64,000 bases of DNA from Hepsetus odoe (lineage: Eukaryota; Chordata; Actinopteri; Characiformes; Hepsetidae): the NCBI GenBank assembly GCA_017165825.1, contig CM029376.1, positions 18,082,833 through 18,146,832 on the forward strand, read 5' to 3'. The first letter of the stretch is position 1. Each line of letters starts with the position of its first letter. Under the pieces are notes generated by a model. The model saw only the letters and a list, made by a program, of their open reading frames with translations. It made no database searches and was not told where the DNA came from. Position numbers and translations under genes: made by a program. Of this stretch, positions 11,040 through 24,800 are shown piece after piece.

Positions 11040-11180
11040 CTCCACCTCCTTTTATTCACAGGCGCGTAATTGGTAGTCAATTTGCGCTCCCTCCTCGCCC
11101 ATTGTGCTGCATTTTGCTCCGACAGAGTGCGGAAGATTAATGGCCGAGCGCAGTCAAAAGGGCTGCGGCTCAGCAAGCAT
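11040..11180. promoter_or_regulatory. Candidate conserved non-coding element
   Basis: A GC-balanced, non-repetitive block between two microsatellites. It contains homeodomain-like words (gcgtaattgg at 11065, agattaatggc at 11134) and little simple sequence, unlike its flanks. No open frame with splice sites crosses it. It looks like an enhancer, but only conservation in other fish would show this. Confidence 0.3.
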
Positions 11181-11290
11181 GGGCACCTCTAAATTCATTA
11201 CACCAATTTCCCCCTGTCCCACACTCTGAAAACACTATAGAGAGAAGCAACAGTATAAAAGAATCAAAGCAGTCAGAGGGTCTTTGATAT

Positions 11291-11328
11291 GAGAGAGAGA
11301 GAGCGAGAGAGAGAGAGAGAGAGAGAGA
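11291..11328. repeat. (GA)n microsatellite
   Basis: About 19 GA units with one GC interruption. Confidence 0.95.
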
Positions 11329-13479
11329 AAATGAGAGTACTTGGATCCAATAGCATTCATATAGATAAGGTATTGAGAGATTTAGACAGATCAATGAATA
11401 AACAAGGCTTTTTATACCACAATAATAGATATTTAAGATGCTTTTTTCCCTTTTACATTTACATTAAAGGTTTACACTCACAGACACACACACATACACA
11501 TTTGTTTATCTTTGTTCATTTGCTTTTCACTATTCAATATATATATATTTGTCTTCTTTCTGCTTACAAGTATTTCATTCTTGGTCTTTCTCATTCACTC
11601 TGAATGATTGTCATGGGGTTGTAGCCGGGTTTTGCTTCACTGTTGTTTTTAGACTATAGTTCCATTGTGCCTGTTTGACAGGCGGCACACTACAGTGTGT
11701 GAGTGTGTACATGTGTGAGTGCACATGGGTAGTCCTATTGTGCTCAGGTGACAGGCGGCTTGGTGCAGGGAGAGAGCGTGCATGGGTGAAAACAGTAAAG
11801 AGCCAAAGAGCACTTTTTTCCCCAATCTTCCACCCACCCCTCTTTCTGTCACTCTTAGACATTTTCTGCTTCTTGTGCAGGATGCTGCTTCCTCTCTCTC
11901 TCTTTCTTTCTGTTCATCTTTGTCTTTTTGTCTCACTCTAAAACTAGAACAAAGAATAAGACTGATCCAACGAAAGAGCCATGACAACAATAAATAGAAT
12001 GAGTCTAAAAAGGCACAAATTATAGTTGCTTTTTTTAGACCTCCAGGTGTTTGTTTTTATCAGAAACAGCCATAATTCATTTTTGCAAGACTGATTTTCT
12101 GATCTCTTTATCCCTTCTATGCTAATTTGTTATTGAGCTTTCAAAGGAGACCTAGTAAACAAACTGCCAATCCATTACTAATCACTGCATCTGCCATCCA
12201 CGAAAGTGTGAAATGAAAAGTCACTGGCATTTTAGTATTTTCCATTCTATAAATGCATAAGTCTACTGGTTGCAGGATTCTACATTACACCAGGCAAGCG
12301 TCGCACACCCCACTCAGCTAGTCTTTGTCATTTCAGTATCTCAGCTATAGTTGTACCAGTGTTGTGCAAGGTACTTGAAAAGTGAGCTGTTATCCCACTA
12401 AAAATGAACCAATATGAACTGAAGGGACCCTCAGGGAACTATAGCTATGCTACCAACCTGGCAAAAGGTAGTTTCATGCCTTTTTTGCAAAAAAAATAAT
12501 AAATGCTTTCTAGACTTGATTGGATACTCGGTTTAGATTGGGGCACGTTTGAAGGATGAATTTTAAGTTAACTCTGAGTTTAACAACTCAGGTCGAACTA
12601 CAGTAGCAAAGGAATAAGGCAACAAACAGTAACAAACTGGCCAGAATACGCCTTATATATGTGTGGTGTTGTAGGTGACGACCCATGGATTTGTACACGA
12701 TGTCCCCATCAAACATTCCTACAGTTACACCATCAAACTTTTGATGGCATGCATATTTGTCCATTTAGGATGTTGGCATCACATAATAATAATTAGTTTC
12801 ATTTCAGAGGACAGCAGAAAGATCTACCATGCCTTTACTGAAAGTCTGTCATGAAAAAATCCAAATTTGAGCTCTGATATATAAAGAATATGCTATAAAA
12901 TTGCCATTATAAAAGTGCCAGGAATTACCAGAAGCTTGACATTAGTATCTCAGACAGATCCCTGTGCAATCCCAGGCAAATTAATGAAGTTAACATGCAA
13001 AGAAAAGCCATTTACAAGGTTTCTGCATAAAACACTTCAGCGTGCTGATATGTTTGGCTGGCACATGCTCTTTAGTGACCATATCTCACCTTTTAGCATA
13101 AACACGTTAATGATGTATAGTGTCTCTATACTGTGCCAGCAGCAGCCATAGTTAAGCTTTCCTCCAGCACATGAAGCCCCTTATTTTGTCTTCTCTTTCA
13201 GAGCCAACAAGATCAGTGGTCATGAAACACAATCAACCCCCAGAAAAACATTCTGAATTTGGGTGTTATTTCATAATCATTAAAGAGTGCTATATTAAAC
13301 TTGAAAAGAAAAGGAAAGTGTGTTCTTTAAGACTGGTGTCTTGTGTGTCAGTCTGTTTGTCTGTAACTACATTTTTGTTTGTATGCATGTGAGCACGTAT
13401 GTAAGTGCGTATCTTTCGCCCTTTCCCAGACTACAGAAGTGTTCATAACTCTTGATCCAGCCTTCAAAGCCCTTGGCAG
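11329..13479. other. Non-coding sequence, no clear feature
   Basis: Contains a small (CA)n near 11480-11500 and pyrimidine-rich sequence at 11830-11940. No exon, SINE or transposon recognised. 11640-11900 is somewhat richer in G and C. Confidence 0.4.
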
Positions 13480-14230
13480 ATTAACACCACCACAACACCC
13501 AGTGCAATTGGACTGGCTTTTTAATTTATGTACCTTGCCCTGGCTCCACGTGTTGGCTTTGCACCTGTTGAGCCTCCACAATAAGCTCAGTCTTTGGTAC
13601 TGGCCCTGTGTTTGTGGGGGCCTCTGCAGCGATCAAGCAGCTTGTCTGTGTGCAAAAGAAAAAGGCGATTTTCTGGAAGGTGAGTTCTTGGGCGAGGCCG
13701 ATAAATTTTGCGCTGACCTCATGGCGCAGCACGAGATGGATTCATTGATAGGTGAGACTTAAAAGGCCTTGTGGTCACTAATGCGCACAAGCTGCGGATT
13801 GACAGGCCTCGACAGGGCTCCCCTCAGTCTCCTTGCTCCAGATGGATAGATGGAAGTGGTGTGCTGTCGAGAGAGAAACGGACCACTCTATCCAGGAGCT
13901 CCCACTTAGTAGCACGGCCCCCTCCTACGCCTGGGTTCTGAAGATGCAGCAACTGTTTCACATTAAGGCCTTACCATGGTAAAGAGAGCGAGAAAGAGAG
14001 ACAGACTGAAGGGAGGAGGCAGAAATATGACAGAGGTGCATGCACGGGCGCTCACAGCGTTAATAAAGATGTCATGCGAGAACATCAAGAGACACAAAGT
14101 CTCATTTTCAGCCAAGGTGCTGCCCTGCAGATGTGCAGCCGTGAAACAGCCATTGTGCCCTAACCGACTCCGTCTGCCGTGCTACGGCTAAGCTAACAGG
14201 GCCGAAGCCATGCTGAAATCGTTTGAAGTG
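13480..14230. promoter_or_regulatory. Candidate conserved non-coding block(s)
   Basis: About 750 bases of complex, GC-balanced sequence. The part 13640-13800 contains words such as gataaattttgcgctgacct and ggtcactaatgcgcacaagc without simple repeats. A reading frame of 127 codons covers 13379-13762 on the plus strand, but it starts inside GT-rich sequence, shows no domain, and has no acceptor/donor pair, so I read the block as non-coding and possibly regulatory. Confidence 0.3.
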
Positions 14231-14333
14231 GATGCCAAGAGGTGTCCAGAGTCTTAACGACCAGCAATTTATTACAACACCATCCTACTGAGAGCAAGAA
14301 GGTCAAAGGTCACCTAGTGAATCCCATAAAAAC

Positions 14334-14450
14334 CCTCTCTCCCTTTGCTTCTCTCTCTCTCCCTCTCTCTTTCTCCCCTTCCTTTGTGCTCTCCCTATCA
14401 CACTTTCCCCCTCTCTCTCTCTACTTCTCTCTCACTCGCTCTTTGCTTCC
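14334..14450. repeat. Pyrimidine-rich (CT)n low-complexity tract
   Basis: Imperfect CT/CCT repeats over about 115 bases, almost no purines on the plus strand. Confidence 0.85.
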
Positions 14451-17400
14451 AGCACCTGTCTGCACCCTGGACTGTTCATGAGGTTGTCAGTACATTTTTA
14501 ACTGCTTCGTGTTCCTTTTAGTCTTCCTAAGAGAGCATTTAGTCCCCCAAACAAAAGTGATGAGCAAATAAACATAAGGACTATGGAGAAGCTTGCACAG
14601 ACAGGTGTTTTAATAAACTTGCAGGAGGTAAAGGAATGGTTTAGCAAAAAATGTTGTTTATTTTTCACTGACCCTAGATGTACTCAGATAAGACCAATTT
14701 AGTGTCCAAAATGTGCTTTTTTAGTTCAGCACTGGAGCTATGAGGCTGACGTTGATAATAAAGAGTGGCAGTCAATAGTCACCCAAATCTTTTCCATAAA
14801 TACATCCCGAAAACAAAACATCCATCCTTAACATCCCTTACAAACTGCATCCACCTCTTCATTAAGGTCCCCCAGATTGGGGTTCTAGACACAGTAGGAC
14901 TTACTCTGAGCCATAAAGCGGAACAAAACTTCACATTGTAGCATATTACACCATTCTGCAGTCATGTTCTGCTTCTGCAAAATCTTATCTTTTCAGCTGC
15001 ACCATTTTTTTTTTTACACAAATTTGACCAGCTTATAAAACGTACACACACATACGTACACCCAAAGTCAGATATTATTATGTTTCTGAATTTGTGCTGG
15101 AACTCCTTAGTCACGCTTCACATTTGAGCCCATCACCTCTTACTGCAGCCATGTTGCAGTGTCTCTAAATCCTTGCTTTAATTGGATCTGATGAATGGCA
15201 TATTTAGTCCTATAATTGGCTGCAAAGCAATGATAATGACAAAACAAAGCAGCAACTAAATAAGCCATTTATCTTCTTTACCTCTATTGTGTAATTACAC
15301 CTATATGTAAGGGGTAATTTGCACTTTTATTGGGGCTGCTGTCTTTATTTTTTTCTGTCTAGATTGACCATATCTGTGTATTTCTTTCCCTCCCCAGAAA
15401 AAAATTACAGACTAAATGACCTACTGTCTCTCCATACTCAGCACTGCTCTGATTATTTCAGTCCCTTTGGGATTGACATGTTTGTCATTTTGAAGGCAGG
15501 CTGCTGAAACTGGTCATTTTTTAGTCTAGCATATGCCCATAAAAAGCATTTCCCAATCCACAAAACAAAGGCTACAAAGGTCTTTTTCTTACAGGGTCTG
15601 GGAAATAGAACTTTACCTCCATCCTCTCTGTACTGAGCGAGCAATGAGAGAGAAGCCAATAAAGTAAGTCAGCACAGCAAGTTTTACAGGTGAGATAACA
15701 GCAGCTGTGATAATGACTTTATATTCATAATATTGTCAGCTATTTTACGATTACATGTGACACAGACAGCAGAAAATACAACACACTAGGTACTTGGTTG
15801 CCCTGAATCATGCAGTTTATTCTTGTCCAGATGCAAGAGTTTTATCACTTGGATTAAAAATGTATTGCAGACATCATTTTGATAATTTTTCTTATTGTTT
15901 TTTTGGTGTCCCATCAATGTTTTAACTAAGACTAACTCAGCTATCAAATTAAATGGAAATCTTTCTTCCTTATTTACTTTGTGAATCAAAAAAAGGTGAT
16001 TCTATGGCAATCTGATGAGTGAGTAATATACTTAACTATGGGAGTAATGTAGAACTGGCTTGGAATTTTGATGGGAGAACACAGTACCACGTATTGCTCA
16101 ACTTTTCTAGAATTTATAGTGTGTCCTTAACTAATGCAAACATTTTTTTTTGTTTGTTTGTTTTTTTGGATGAGCTGTTTTTATGCATGGCCTCATTATG
16201 TGCTAATGTAACAGCAATAAGTCTCATATTAAGCTTATGAGACTTAAGACTTCCCTTCTCTTTAACCATCCTTTTTATTGCTGAAATCAATTTAAGTGTT
16301 TATCACAGAGCTTTTATTTTTGTATCATTTGACCATGACTAGATCCTACAGAGCATTCCCATAGAGTCTGAAAAACTCGGAAGTACTGAACTGATGGATG
16401 AAAAAAGTTATTTATTTCTTATTCATTTGAAGATTATTCAATTGATTCTTTGGTGGCCTACAATTGCTACCATCGTTTATAAATCTTATATATCCTAAGG
16501 GAAAATGATCCCAACCCAACCATTCTCCTTAATACACTTAAAGGATGAATATGAACATGTATTATTCCAGGCTTTTTCCCTGCAGCTCTGATTATTTTAA
16601 ACTCAAAATTTGCCCAGTGGTTATGGATTTATTCAGGGCTGTGGAATTATTTTATTGCATGAATAATGATGGTCCACACACTTTTGTCTCATTTGTTTTA
16701 GTGGATTCCCCAATACTCCACCTTGTTGATTAATGACTGATAGAATTTGGCATCTGTATCACCAATTATGCTAATGATGTATGTTGAGCTGAGACACATA
16801 GGTGTTGAGCTAACTGCAGCTATTCCTGTTACTTCACTACCTTCTTACAGGTTCAGACAACTGTTCACTTTTTCTTTAAAATTCTGTTCAGACATGGGTG
16901 TTAATACAGTATATTGGCAGCTGGTAAGTGGGATATTCTGTCAGCATGAGGGGGCAGAAAGTGAAGAGTGACCTTATTTTTGTAGTGTTCTAACCCAGCT
17001 GGCTGCAGTGTGAACATGTAGAAATGTGAGAGGTGTTGGTTAGAATCCAGTGAATGTCAACAGGGTGAACTGTAAAGCAAGGCCACACACACTTCCACGA
17101 GGGAACACTGGATATTTTCTACATTTTGGTCATTTCATTTAAATGAGTGAACCATAACTGGCTTCAACTTCAATTCTGTTGAATACTCTGAATGTCTTTA
17201 CCTCCCTATACACTTAACTTCTAATGGTGCCGCACTTTCTGTTTGCCTCTGTTGTGTCTTTGCCTGTGCATGTGTGTGTTCCAGGATGGAAAAGAGAGAG
17301 AGAGAGAGACAAAAAAAATAAAAATTCAAAGTGAATATCTGACATAGAGATTTACAACCTGGGTGAGATGTTTTCACTGCCTTTTAACCAGCAGCAGAGA

Positions 17401-18104
17401 CAGCAGACAGGCACACACATATGCACACACACACATATATGAGAGTAAATTTTTACTTATGACTTGATGATTTGTATTCTGGCAGAAATAAATCAGCAAA
17501 AATTCAACTTCACAGTCAGCATTGCTGTCCTCCCTTTGGTGAATTGAAGGCTGGCCTGCATATTCTGGCCTAGTTAATCTGATTGGCAACTTTGAATTTG
17601 TTTTCCTCATGAGGGTACAACAGGTCATAATTTCACATGCAGTTTGCACTGACAGCAGATCGTAGTCTCAGGATATTATTCCTGCCTTATCTCAGAAGTG
17701 CTTTCACTAGAAAGCAGACTTGAAATTTTCAAGTTTTATGTCGTCTTTAGCAAGCCCCCTCCAACAGAGAACCCCCTACCCCTACCCCAAAATCAGGATG
17801 GGTACACCTCCAACCATCTGAAGTTCATTCCAGTCCAGAAACTATCTGCCAAAATTTTACACAACACAAAGTGTGCAGAATAGTTCAGTGGGAAGAGCAG
17901 AATATTTGTACAAAAGTTCTCTTCTTGTGTTGCATAAGTTATTGGTCTACTCTGGCCTGCACATTATATGTACCAAATGTATTCAGACTCTTTGGCTGCT
18001 CTGTTCAGGAAATACCAGCATAGCTCACCTGTTTGTCTACAAATTGACCTCATAAATAATACCAGCAGTTAACTCATTAAGTGACTGTCTGCACACTTAC
18101 ACAG

Positions 18105-18108
<4 letters not shown>
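14451..18108. other. Non-coding sequence, no clear feature
   Basis: About 3.6 kb without a recognised exon or transposon. It holds a short GA run at 17293-17309 and CA-rich sequence at 17410-17440. Many AT-rich stretches. Possibly intron. Confidence 0.45.
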
Positions 18109-18191
<83 letters not shown>

Positions 18192-18192
18192 T

Positions 18193-18244
<52 letters not shown>
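18109..18244. repeat. (GT)n(GA)n compound microsatellite
   Basis: About 40 GT units (to 18189) running directly into about 27 GA units. Reading frames on either strand here are pure repeat. Confidence 0.97.
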
Positions 18245-18246
<2 letters not shown>

Positions 18247-19511
18247 AGTACCAGTAAGTTTTGAGTGCATATTATACTCTCATATATCAATGTTACATCA
18301 TCTTATACATATTTCCACTTTTAGGACAGGACTTTAAATTCAAAATAGTAACTACATGAAAATAAAAGAGTGTTCTTAATGTGGAATGTATTTTTCTTCT
18401 ATTGGGACATATTCTGAGATTTACATTCACATGAAATTTTATTAAATTCACCAGTCTTGTGTCAGAACTCAGGACCTCAGGAGTCAGTAGTTCAGAACCT
18501 GGACTGGGCGTAGTGCATCGTTCCCAGCCCAGCAATAACACTGACCTGAGAGCATGTGTGCTGCATAGATTGGCTCACACACAGCTGTGCTGCTGGAGGT
18601 TTTAAACACTGCGTCAAACGTATAATCTGTTGGTTCATCAGGCAGGTGTAGAGTAAAGGAAGTTAGTCTGAAATTCCTCTATCTAGAACTGAATCTGTGG
18701 TCACAATTCTAGTTCTTTATGAGTGGTCAGTTTCCGCCCACAGGCCACAGCTGGCTGGTTATATTTCTAGTAGGTGGGCTAAGCGTGGTGCTGTGATGCA
18801 ATGTTCTGAACAATTTGCTGTTTATATATAGGTTCTGGGGGGTTTTTTTGTGTAATGTTAGTATTTTTGGTTGTTTGTTTGTACGCACCAAATCCTACTT
18901 CCCAGATAGTGTACATTTCTGTCACGTGTTTCAGTTCAAACTCTCACAGTGTGTGTCTCACAAAAACACAACTCACAGCTGGTACAGAACTGGGCTTCTG
19001 GACAGTTCAAATAGCCAAGCACTCCCACTGCCAGCAGAGGGGAGCAACTATACACTCTACTGAGGTCAGCTTTCTTTACCAAGTATCTTTATCATGGAGG
19101 AGTATCCTGAGAAAATGAATAAGTAACAAACAGATCAATTGGGTTAAGAAAATGCATCTTCACCAGAATTGTGAATAGAACTGAATGGGAGTGAAAGCAC
19201 TAGAGTATGAAATTAATACTATATGGAGTAGAAAACACTCTCTGCCTTTCTTTATGGCCTTTGCAATTTTTTTTTAATTTTTTTTATGGCTTTTTAGCAT
19301 TTGTTTTTGTTGAGATTAACAAAAAAAAGGAATGAACTTTCTGTGAAACTTTCTTAGGCACTGCTAGAGGCCAGAGCTTAGATTAAAAAAGTAATTAGAC
19401 TTCTTTAAAATGAGCAGAATACATGTCTATTCAGTGTGTCTGTGTGTGTGTGACCCTCAGATACCTCTCATCACTGCTGATAATTGTTCTTGAGGAGTAT
19501 ATACCTATACC
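18245..19511. other. Non-coding sequence, no clear feature
   Basis: No exon or mobile element is recognised. 18470-18620 and 18940-19060 are slightly more complex. Confidence 0.45.
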
Positions 19512-19515
19512 TACA

Positions 19516-19556
<41 letters not shown>

Positions 19557-19566
19557 TCATTCATTC
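19512..19566. repeat. (CA)n followed by (ATTC)n
   Basis: About 20 CA units with one T interruption, followed by three ATTC units. Confidence 0.93.
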
Positions 19567-19734
19567 ATAAAAACCCATATATAAAAATTAATTCTGACTG
19601 AGTATCTTTTTACCTTTTATTTTAAATTGCTTGGGTTACAAAAATTTCACTAATAATATTAGTACCTATATGCAAAGCTATTTTTGGTCAACACAGCTTT
19701 GAGCATGGATTTTATTGGATTTTTATTTTATTTT

Positions 19735-19885
19735 GCCTTCCCCAGCAATTTCCTCTGCTGGATTCTTAATTTCAAAATCATCCATAAATTCTCAGTGCTG
19801 TTTAAATCAGGAGATTGACTGACCTTGAAATCTGTCATTGCCTTGTTGAAAAGTATGTCTTCTCCCTTTTCTTTGTTCATGGTTT
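19735..19885 (-). mobile_element. Tc1-like transposase C-terminal fragment
   Basis: The minus-strand frame reads SQSPDLNSTENLWMILKLRIQ, the conserved block of Tc1 transposases just before and including the third catalytic residue (the E of ENLW), followed by the usual basic stretch (QQRKLLGKAK). The frame is open for about 50 residues, then runs into the microsatellite at 19923. No terminal repeat is recognised, so this is a fragment and inactive. Confidence 0.7.
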
Positions 19886-19922
19886 CGATAATGACATGTA
19901 ATTTCATGATGCTCCAACCTCC

Positions 19923-20043
<121 letters not shown>

Positions 20044-20257
20044 TCCAATTAGCTTAGTCCCTTTAGTCCTAGCCTGTTAAATAGCTTAAGAAATGCATTG
20101 ATAAATACATTAAGCAAGTAAGCAAGATAAACAAAAATCTCCAGTAGAAATATATTTAGAAAAGGAATATAATGCAATAATCTGTCTCTATCAAACCTTC
20201 AGTGACAAACCTATGTTTAGATAACCTATTTGTGTGTGTGCATGTGTGTTTGTATTT

Positions 20258-20364
<107 letters not shown>

Positions 20365-20540
20365 TGCCTGTATGTGAAATCACTCTCAACCCTTCCACAA
20401 AGATGTTTGGCCACTCGTGCAGTGTATTGTGATCACCATGGGAATGACAATTGAGAGATGGGTTTTAGATTGTTATCCGGCCCCGAGTGTCAAGAAAAGC
20501 TCCAGCCAGCCCCACAGTGGCCTATTTTACACGCACCTGT

Positions 20541-20548
<8 letters not shown>

Positions 20549-20572
<24 letters not shown>

Positions 20573-20574
20573 CA
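20549..20574. repeat. (CA)n microsatellite
   Basis: Thirteen CA units. Confidence 0.93.
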
Positions 20575-20934
20575 GACTTTATGCTGTCCACCTGTTGTGT
20601 ACATATCACAGAGTAGATTGTAATATTGGGCAAAGGGTGAGTCTGTCATGACTGAGATTGTTATCCTTCAGTGTCTCTGAATGCTAATGAATGTCATGTT
20701 AATGTGATTAATATTAAATCAGCATATAGCTTAATGAACTAGCTCTTTAATTAACTCTGTCAACTCTAAAAAAAAATCAACTCTAAAAAGTTGAATTATA
20801 TATCTATATAATTACATTATTACAAAAAATCTAACGTCTAAGAAAACATTACAGTTCATAACTGGTTCATACATGTTGAAGTGTCAAAAATCCTCTTTAA
20901 TATTATACATTTTTACTGTTTTCTTAAGAAAGCT

Positions 20935-21897
20935 GTCATAATATTGTTAAGGTCCTCTTCTTACTGTCACAACAGCTAAACAACTCTGGTCCACGGTGGC
21001 AAAACCTCTGAGGGTGTGCGGTAATATATAGCAGCAAGATGTTAGCAGCAGATCCTTTAAGTCCAATTAGTAGGATCTGACTAATTTGTCCAGCATATCT
21101 CAAGAATGCTTAATCAGCTTGAGATCTGGGGAATTTGTTGGCCGAGTCAACAACTCTTTGTAATGTTCCTTAAATAGGTCATGAATAAAGTTTTCAGTGC
21201 AGTGCAGGTGGTACAATTCGAAGTTAAAGTCACATGAAGGCCAGGACAGGATTTCCCAGCAGAACTCTGTCCAGAGCATCACACCAGCGTGACTCCTCCC
21301 CATAATGCCTCTTGGTGCCATCTCTTGCAGGTATTTATCCAACCTACACCTAGACATCCACATAAAGTAAAAGAACCCTTGATTCATTAGAACGGGCAAC
21401 CTTCTTCTGTTGCTTCATGGACCAGATCTGATGCTTGCATGTCCATTGTCAGTTTGTTTGGCAGCGAACAAGAGTTAGCATGGGAACTCTGAATGGTCTG
21501 TGACAGCATTAATGTTTTCAGTAATTTCTGCAATATTAGGTCTTCTGTGAGTCATACTGGCCTTTCCTCTTCCACAAACAACAGTCCACCTTTATCTCAC
21601 AACCCTCTTGCTGGTTCACCTTTTGTCTTTTCTTGGACCACTTTTAATTGGTACTAACCACTGCATACATGGAACACCCCAGATGACATGTTGTTTTGTA
21701 GACAGCCTGACTCAATCGTCCAGCCATCACAATCTGGCCCTTATCATCCAATTCATTCAGACCTTCATTCTTGCAAAATTTAAGAACTGGCTTTTCACTT
21801 GCTGCCTAATAGTGTCCCACCCCGTGAGAGGTGCTGTTGTAGCATAAATATTTTTCACTTCAGCTGTCAGTGGTTTTTATGTTGTGGCTAAACACTG
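20935..21897 (-). mobile_element. Tc1-like element (TGTTGTGGCT end family), copy 1, near full span
   Basis: A long, decayed copy of a fish Tc1-like family. The right end cagtggtttttatgttgtgg (21868-21887) followed by ctaaacac matches the family terminal repeat. Reading the minus strand, the order is N-terminal helix-turn-helix region (21620-21790), catalytic core (21240-21560) and the C-terminal block with the PPNSPDLN-like motif reversed in gagatctggggaatttgttg (21121). Words such as agcagatcctttaag (21048) and tttcccagcagaactctgtc (21252) are diagnostic for the family. The left terminal repeat is not recognisable, and stops and indels break the gene. The same family, opposite strand, is at 31366-32222. 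Confidence 0.85.
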
Positions 21898-24800
21898 CAT
21901 TCGATGAAGAGCTTCATTTTCACATCTGGAAAAAATCCATACTGCATACAAAATATTCCAATTCTTCTGAATTCCAGAAAAAACATTTTACATGGATTTA
22001 ATCTTTGGTTCCTTGCAGCCAAGTTAACTTTTCACAAGTGACTGTTCTCTATAGGATATAGACACTAGAGTTTTTTCTAGAAGGCACCATGAGGGAATGC
22101 CTGTCATGCTGTATCTGTGTTATGAACTGGGCTTTGACCCAGACATCACTGTCAGCATCTCTTTGTCTCACTCACTCTCATTTTCTCTCCAATTCTCACT
22201 CCCTCCCCAGCATCCTGTCCATTGGGTGATTGTGAATCATAGAAATCAATTTTGCTGTCACACTTGTGTCCAGGGCTTGAGTGGGCTTATGTGTGTCTGC
22301 GGCTGGTGAAGCCTGCTTAGGGGGCCTGGTGACCCTGGAGAGTGGACAGGCTCGATGATGACCCTTCCAGGGTCAGCTGTCCTTAGAGCATAGAGAATGC
22401 AAGGAGGCAAGATGGAATGAAGATGTCCTGTTTGACATGACTGAGCACAGACCTTCTCGCCTTTTGCTCTTTCTCCCTCTTTCTGTTTCTCACTGACATC
22501 TGTCTTATTCAAGCACTGACTTTTTCATCTATGACAACAACAGGGTCTCACATGCCTTTAGAAGCTTGATACATCCTTCTCCAGCAGTTTCTTTGGCCAA
22601 GGTGTTGTGATGATCTCATAATTCAACCATTTTTATTTATGCCCATAGTTGCAATGTGCAGAGCAGTGAAAACCTTAAATTCTGCACCCATAGTCATTCA
22701 GTCAATCTAACTAATAATACATTTCCACACACATCTAGGCATGCAATCCAAATCAGGGTAGGTTTGTGTTTGCTCCCTCGCTTTCTAATGGCTTCAGCAG
22801 ATTGTTGCTCTTTTTATTGTGAAGATAAATTTGCTGTAACAAGCTGAAAACACTCATAAATCTCGCACTGACTTCATGTCGCTGGGAGATTTTAGGGGTC
22901 ATCGTTGCCATGGAGATATGTCAGCCCTTACCCTGGCTTTGGAAGATGCCATAAAAGATGGCTGCATTTGTGACAGCCTTGTGCATTCTACACCAGGCTT
23001 TCAGCTGTCTTTAAGAACACTGACATTTAAAGGTTCAAACTGACTAAAATGTAATATTGCCGTTGATGGCTCTGCTTTTGATACTCAGTTCAGGTTTCCT
23101 CAGTGTAACCAATAAATCCCACAGACAAAGTGGAAAGAGTCCTGTTAAAAGCACCTGGCTCTGTGCATCACCCAGCTCCACCAGTAATGACCTTGCATCT
23201 GTGTCAAAGAGAAATCACTTCATCATTGGAAAAGTACAACGATGCAGCATGAAGTGTAGAGTAAAAACATACTAAAGGAACAAAATGGAGTGACCATTTC
23301 AATAAAAGTCTTGTTTTAGTTCCTTTTGTCTTATTTTTTCCATTTAAATGGGAATATCTGTGTGGAAAGCATGCAAAAGCAAATAACTCATGGTTTTTCA
23401 CTTTCTTTCGTTCAGCAAATCCCCATTTATGAGGACAAAAACAGATTCACCTGCCAATATTACACTGTTTTTGGCCCAGGCAAAATTTTGCGTCATTATT
23501 TATTTTCTGAAACAGCAGCAACATGTAGATTTGTTAGTAGGCAATAGCCATAGATGTCATGTAGATGAGAGTATGTCCATATGTAACTTAAGCTTTAGTG
23601 GTCAGCCTCCATAAGGGCAACATTAAAACGTCTATGGTGATTAAAGAGGCTCTTCAGTCCAGGCTTTCTCGTCGTTAACTCGTCTTTCTTGGGTTACGAC
23701 AATGTAAAGAAACTTAGCTAATGTTTTTTGGCGAGGTAGGCAAAGTGGACCAGGTGTCACTGCTGCACTGCTAAGCTAGACTGAATTTCCTACAACCTTA
23801 TCTAACCTACATTCAGGCATTATAACTGATTTTTAAGGTCTAATACAAGTACTTTTTCAGTTAGCCATTAAAATATATAAATATCATTTCACCATATTAT
23901 AACGTCATAATGTGGACAATAGGCTCTTCTAATGAGGACATGTTGAGATATTTATAAACCGATTGTATTCTAAATTGTATCCATTTCAGCCTATATTTGT
24001 TTTTGTTCCGAAATTTGGCCCTCTTGACTCTGAAAGTCATCAGCTGTCAAAACATGGATTTAGAACGCAAATAAATATTCATCCTGCCAATTCATTGAGT
24101 TGTTTGTTATATCACCCTTTATTTTTTTATGTTTCTGTTGGCATCGTCTTATTCTGAAAATGTTAAATAAGGATAAATAAGAGAAAATTAGCACTTGTAC
24201 AAATTTGTCAGTCAGAGCTTTGGGGTGGACTTTTTGGACAGTTCATGTAGGTTGCGGCTAGAGTATGTTCTTCATAATAAAGGTCCTCAGCTTTGATGGG
24301 AACCAGATGCCCACACTCTGATTCAATGAACCATAAAGTTTAATGGAGAACCTCAAGAATGACCTGGGCCATGCAGAGGTAAAGTTCTCTCTATTATGAT
24401 ATATCAGAAGGAGTCTGGAGTGTGCCTCCTTCTAAGTGATCTATCTACCCAACGGCCATTAAGAGAAGCCAAAAGTGATCTTAAGAATGAATGTTCTTAA
24501 GAAGGAAAGTTCCTTCATGGCATGGTATCACTTTGATCTGCATGAGTACTGCACTATTGTCATCAAGATATTCATGCTTGTTTGATTTTTACTTTAGTGT
24601 TTTTGGCCACTTGGTGAATATGTAATGTTAGTAATTCCACATAAAAGGGATTTGATTGTTTAGCAATGAAATACATCTGGTTTTCTTTTTTTAAAAAAAG
24701 CATTCACACTTAATATCCAATCAAATCATTGTTGACTGTTTGTACCGTTTACCCTCCAGAAGACTTTAGCAGTATTTGTTATGAAATGACTGTCCATATG

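Noticed and set aside
13379..13762. 127-codon open frame on the plus strand
   Set aside because: It begins in GT-rich sequence, has no domain or splice signals and lies in a block that looks regulatory; stops are sparse because the block is GC-balanced.
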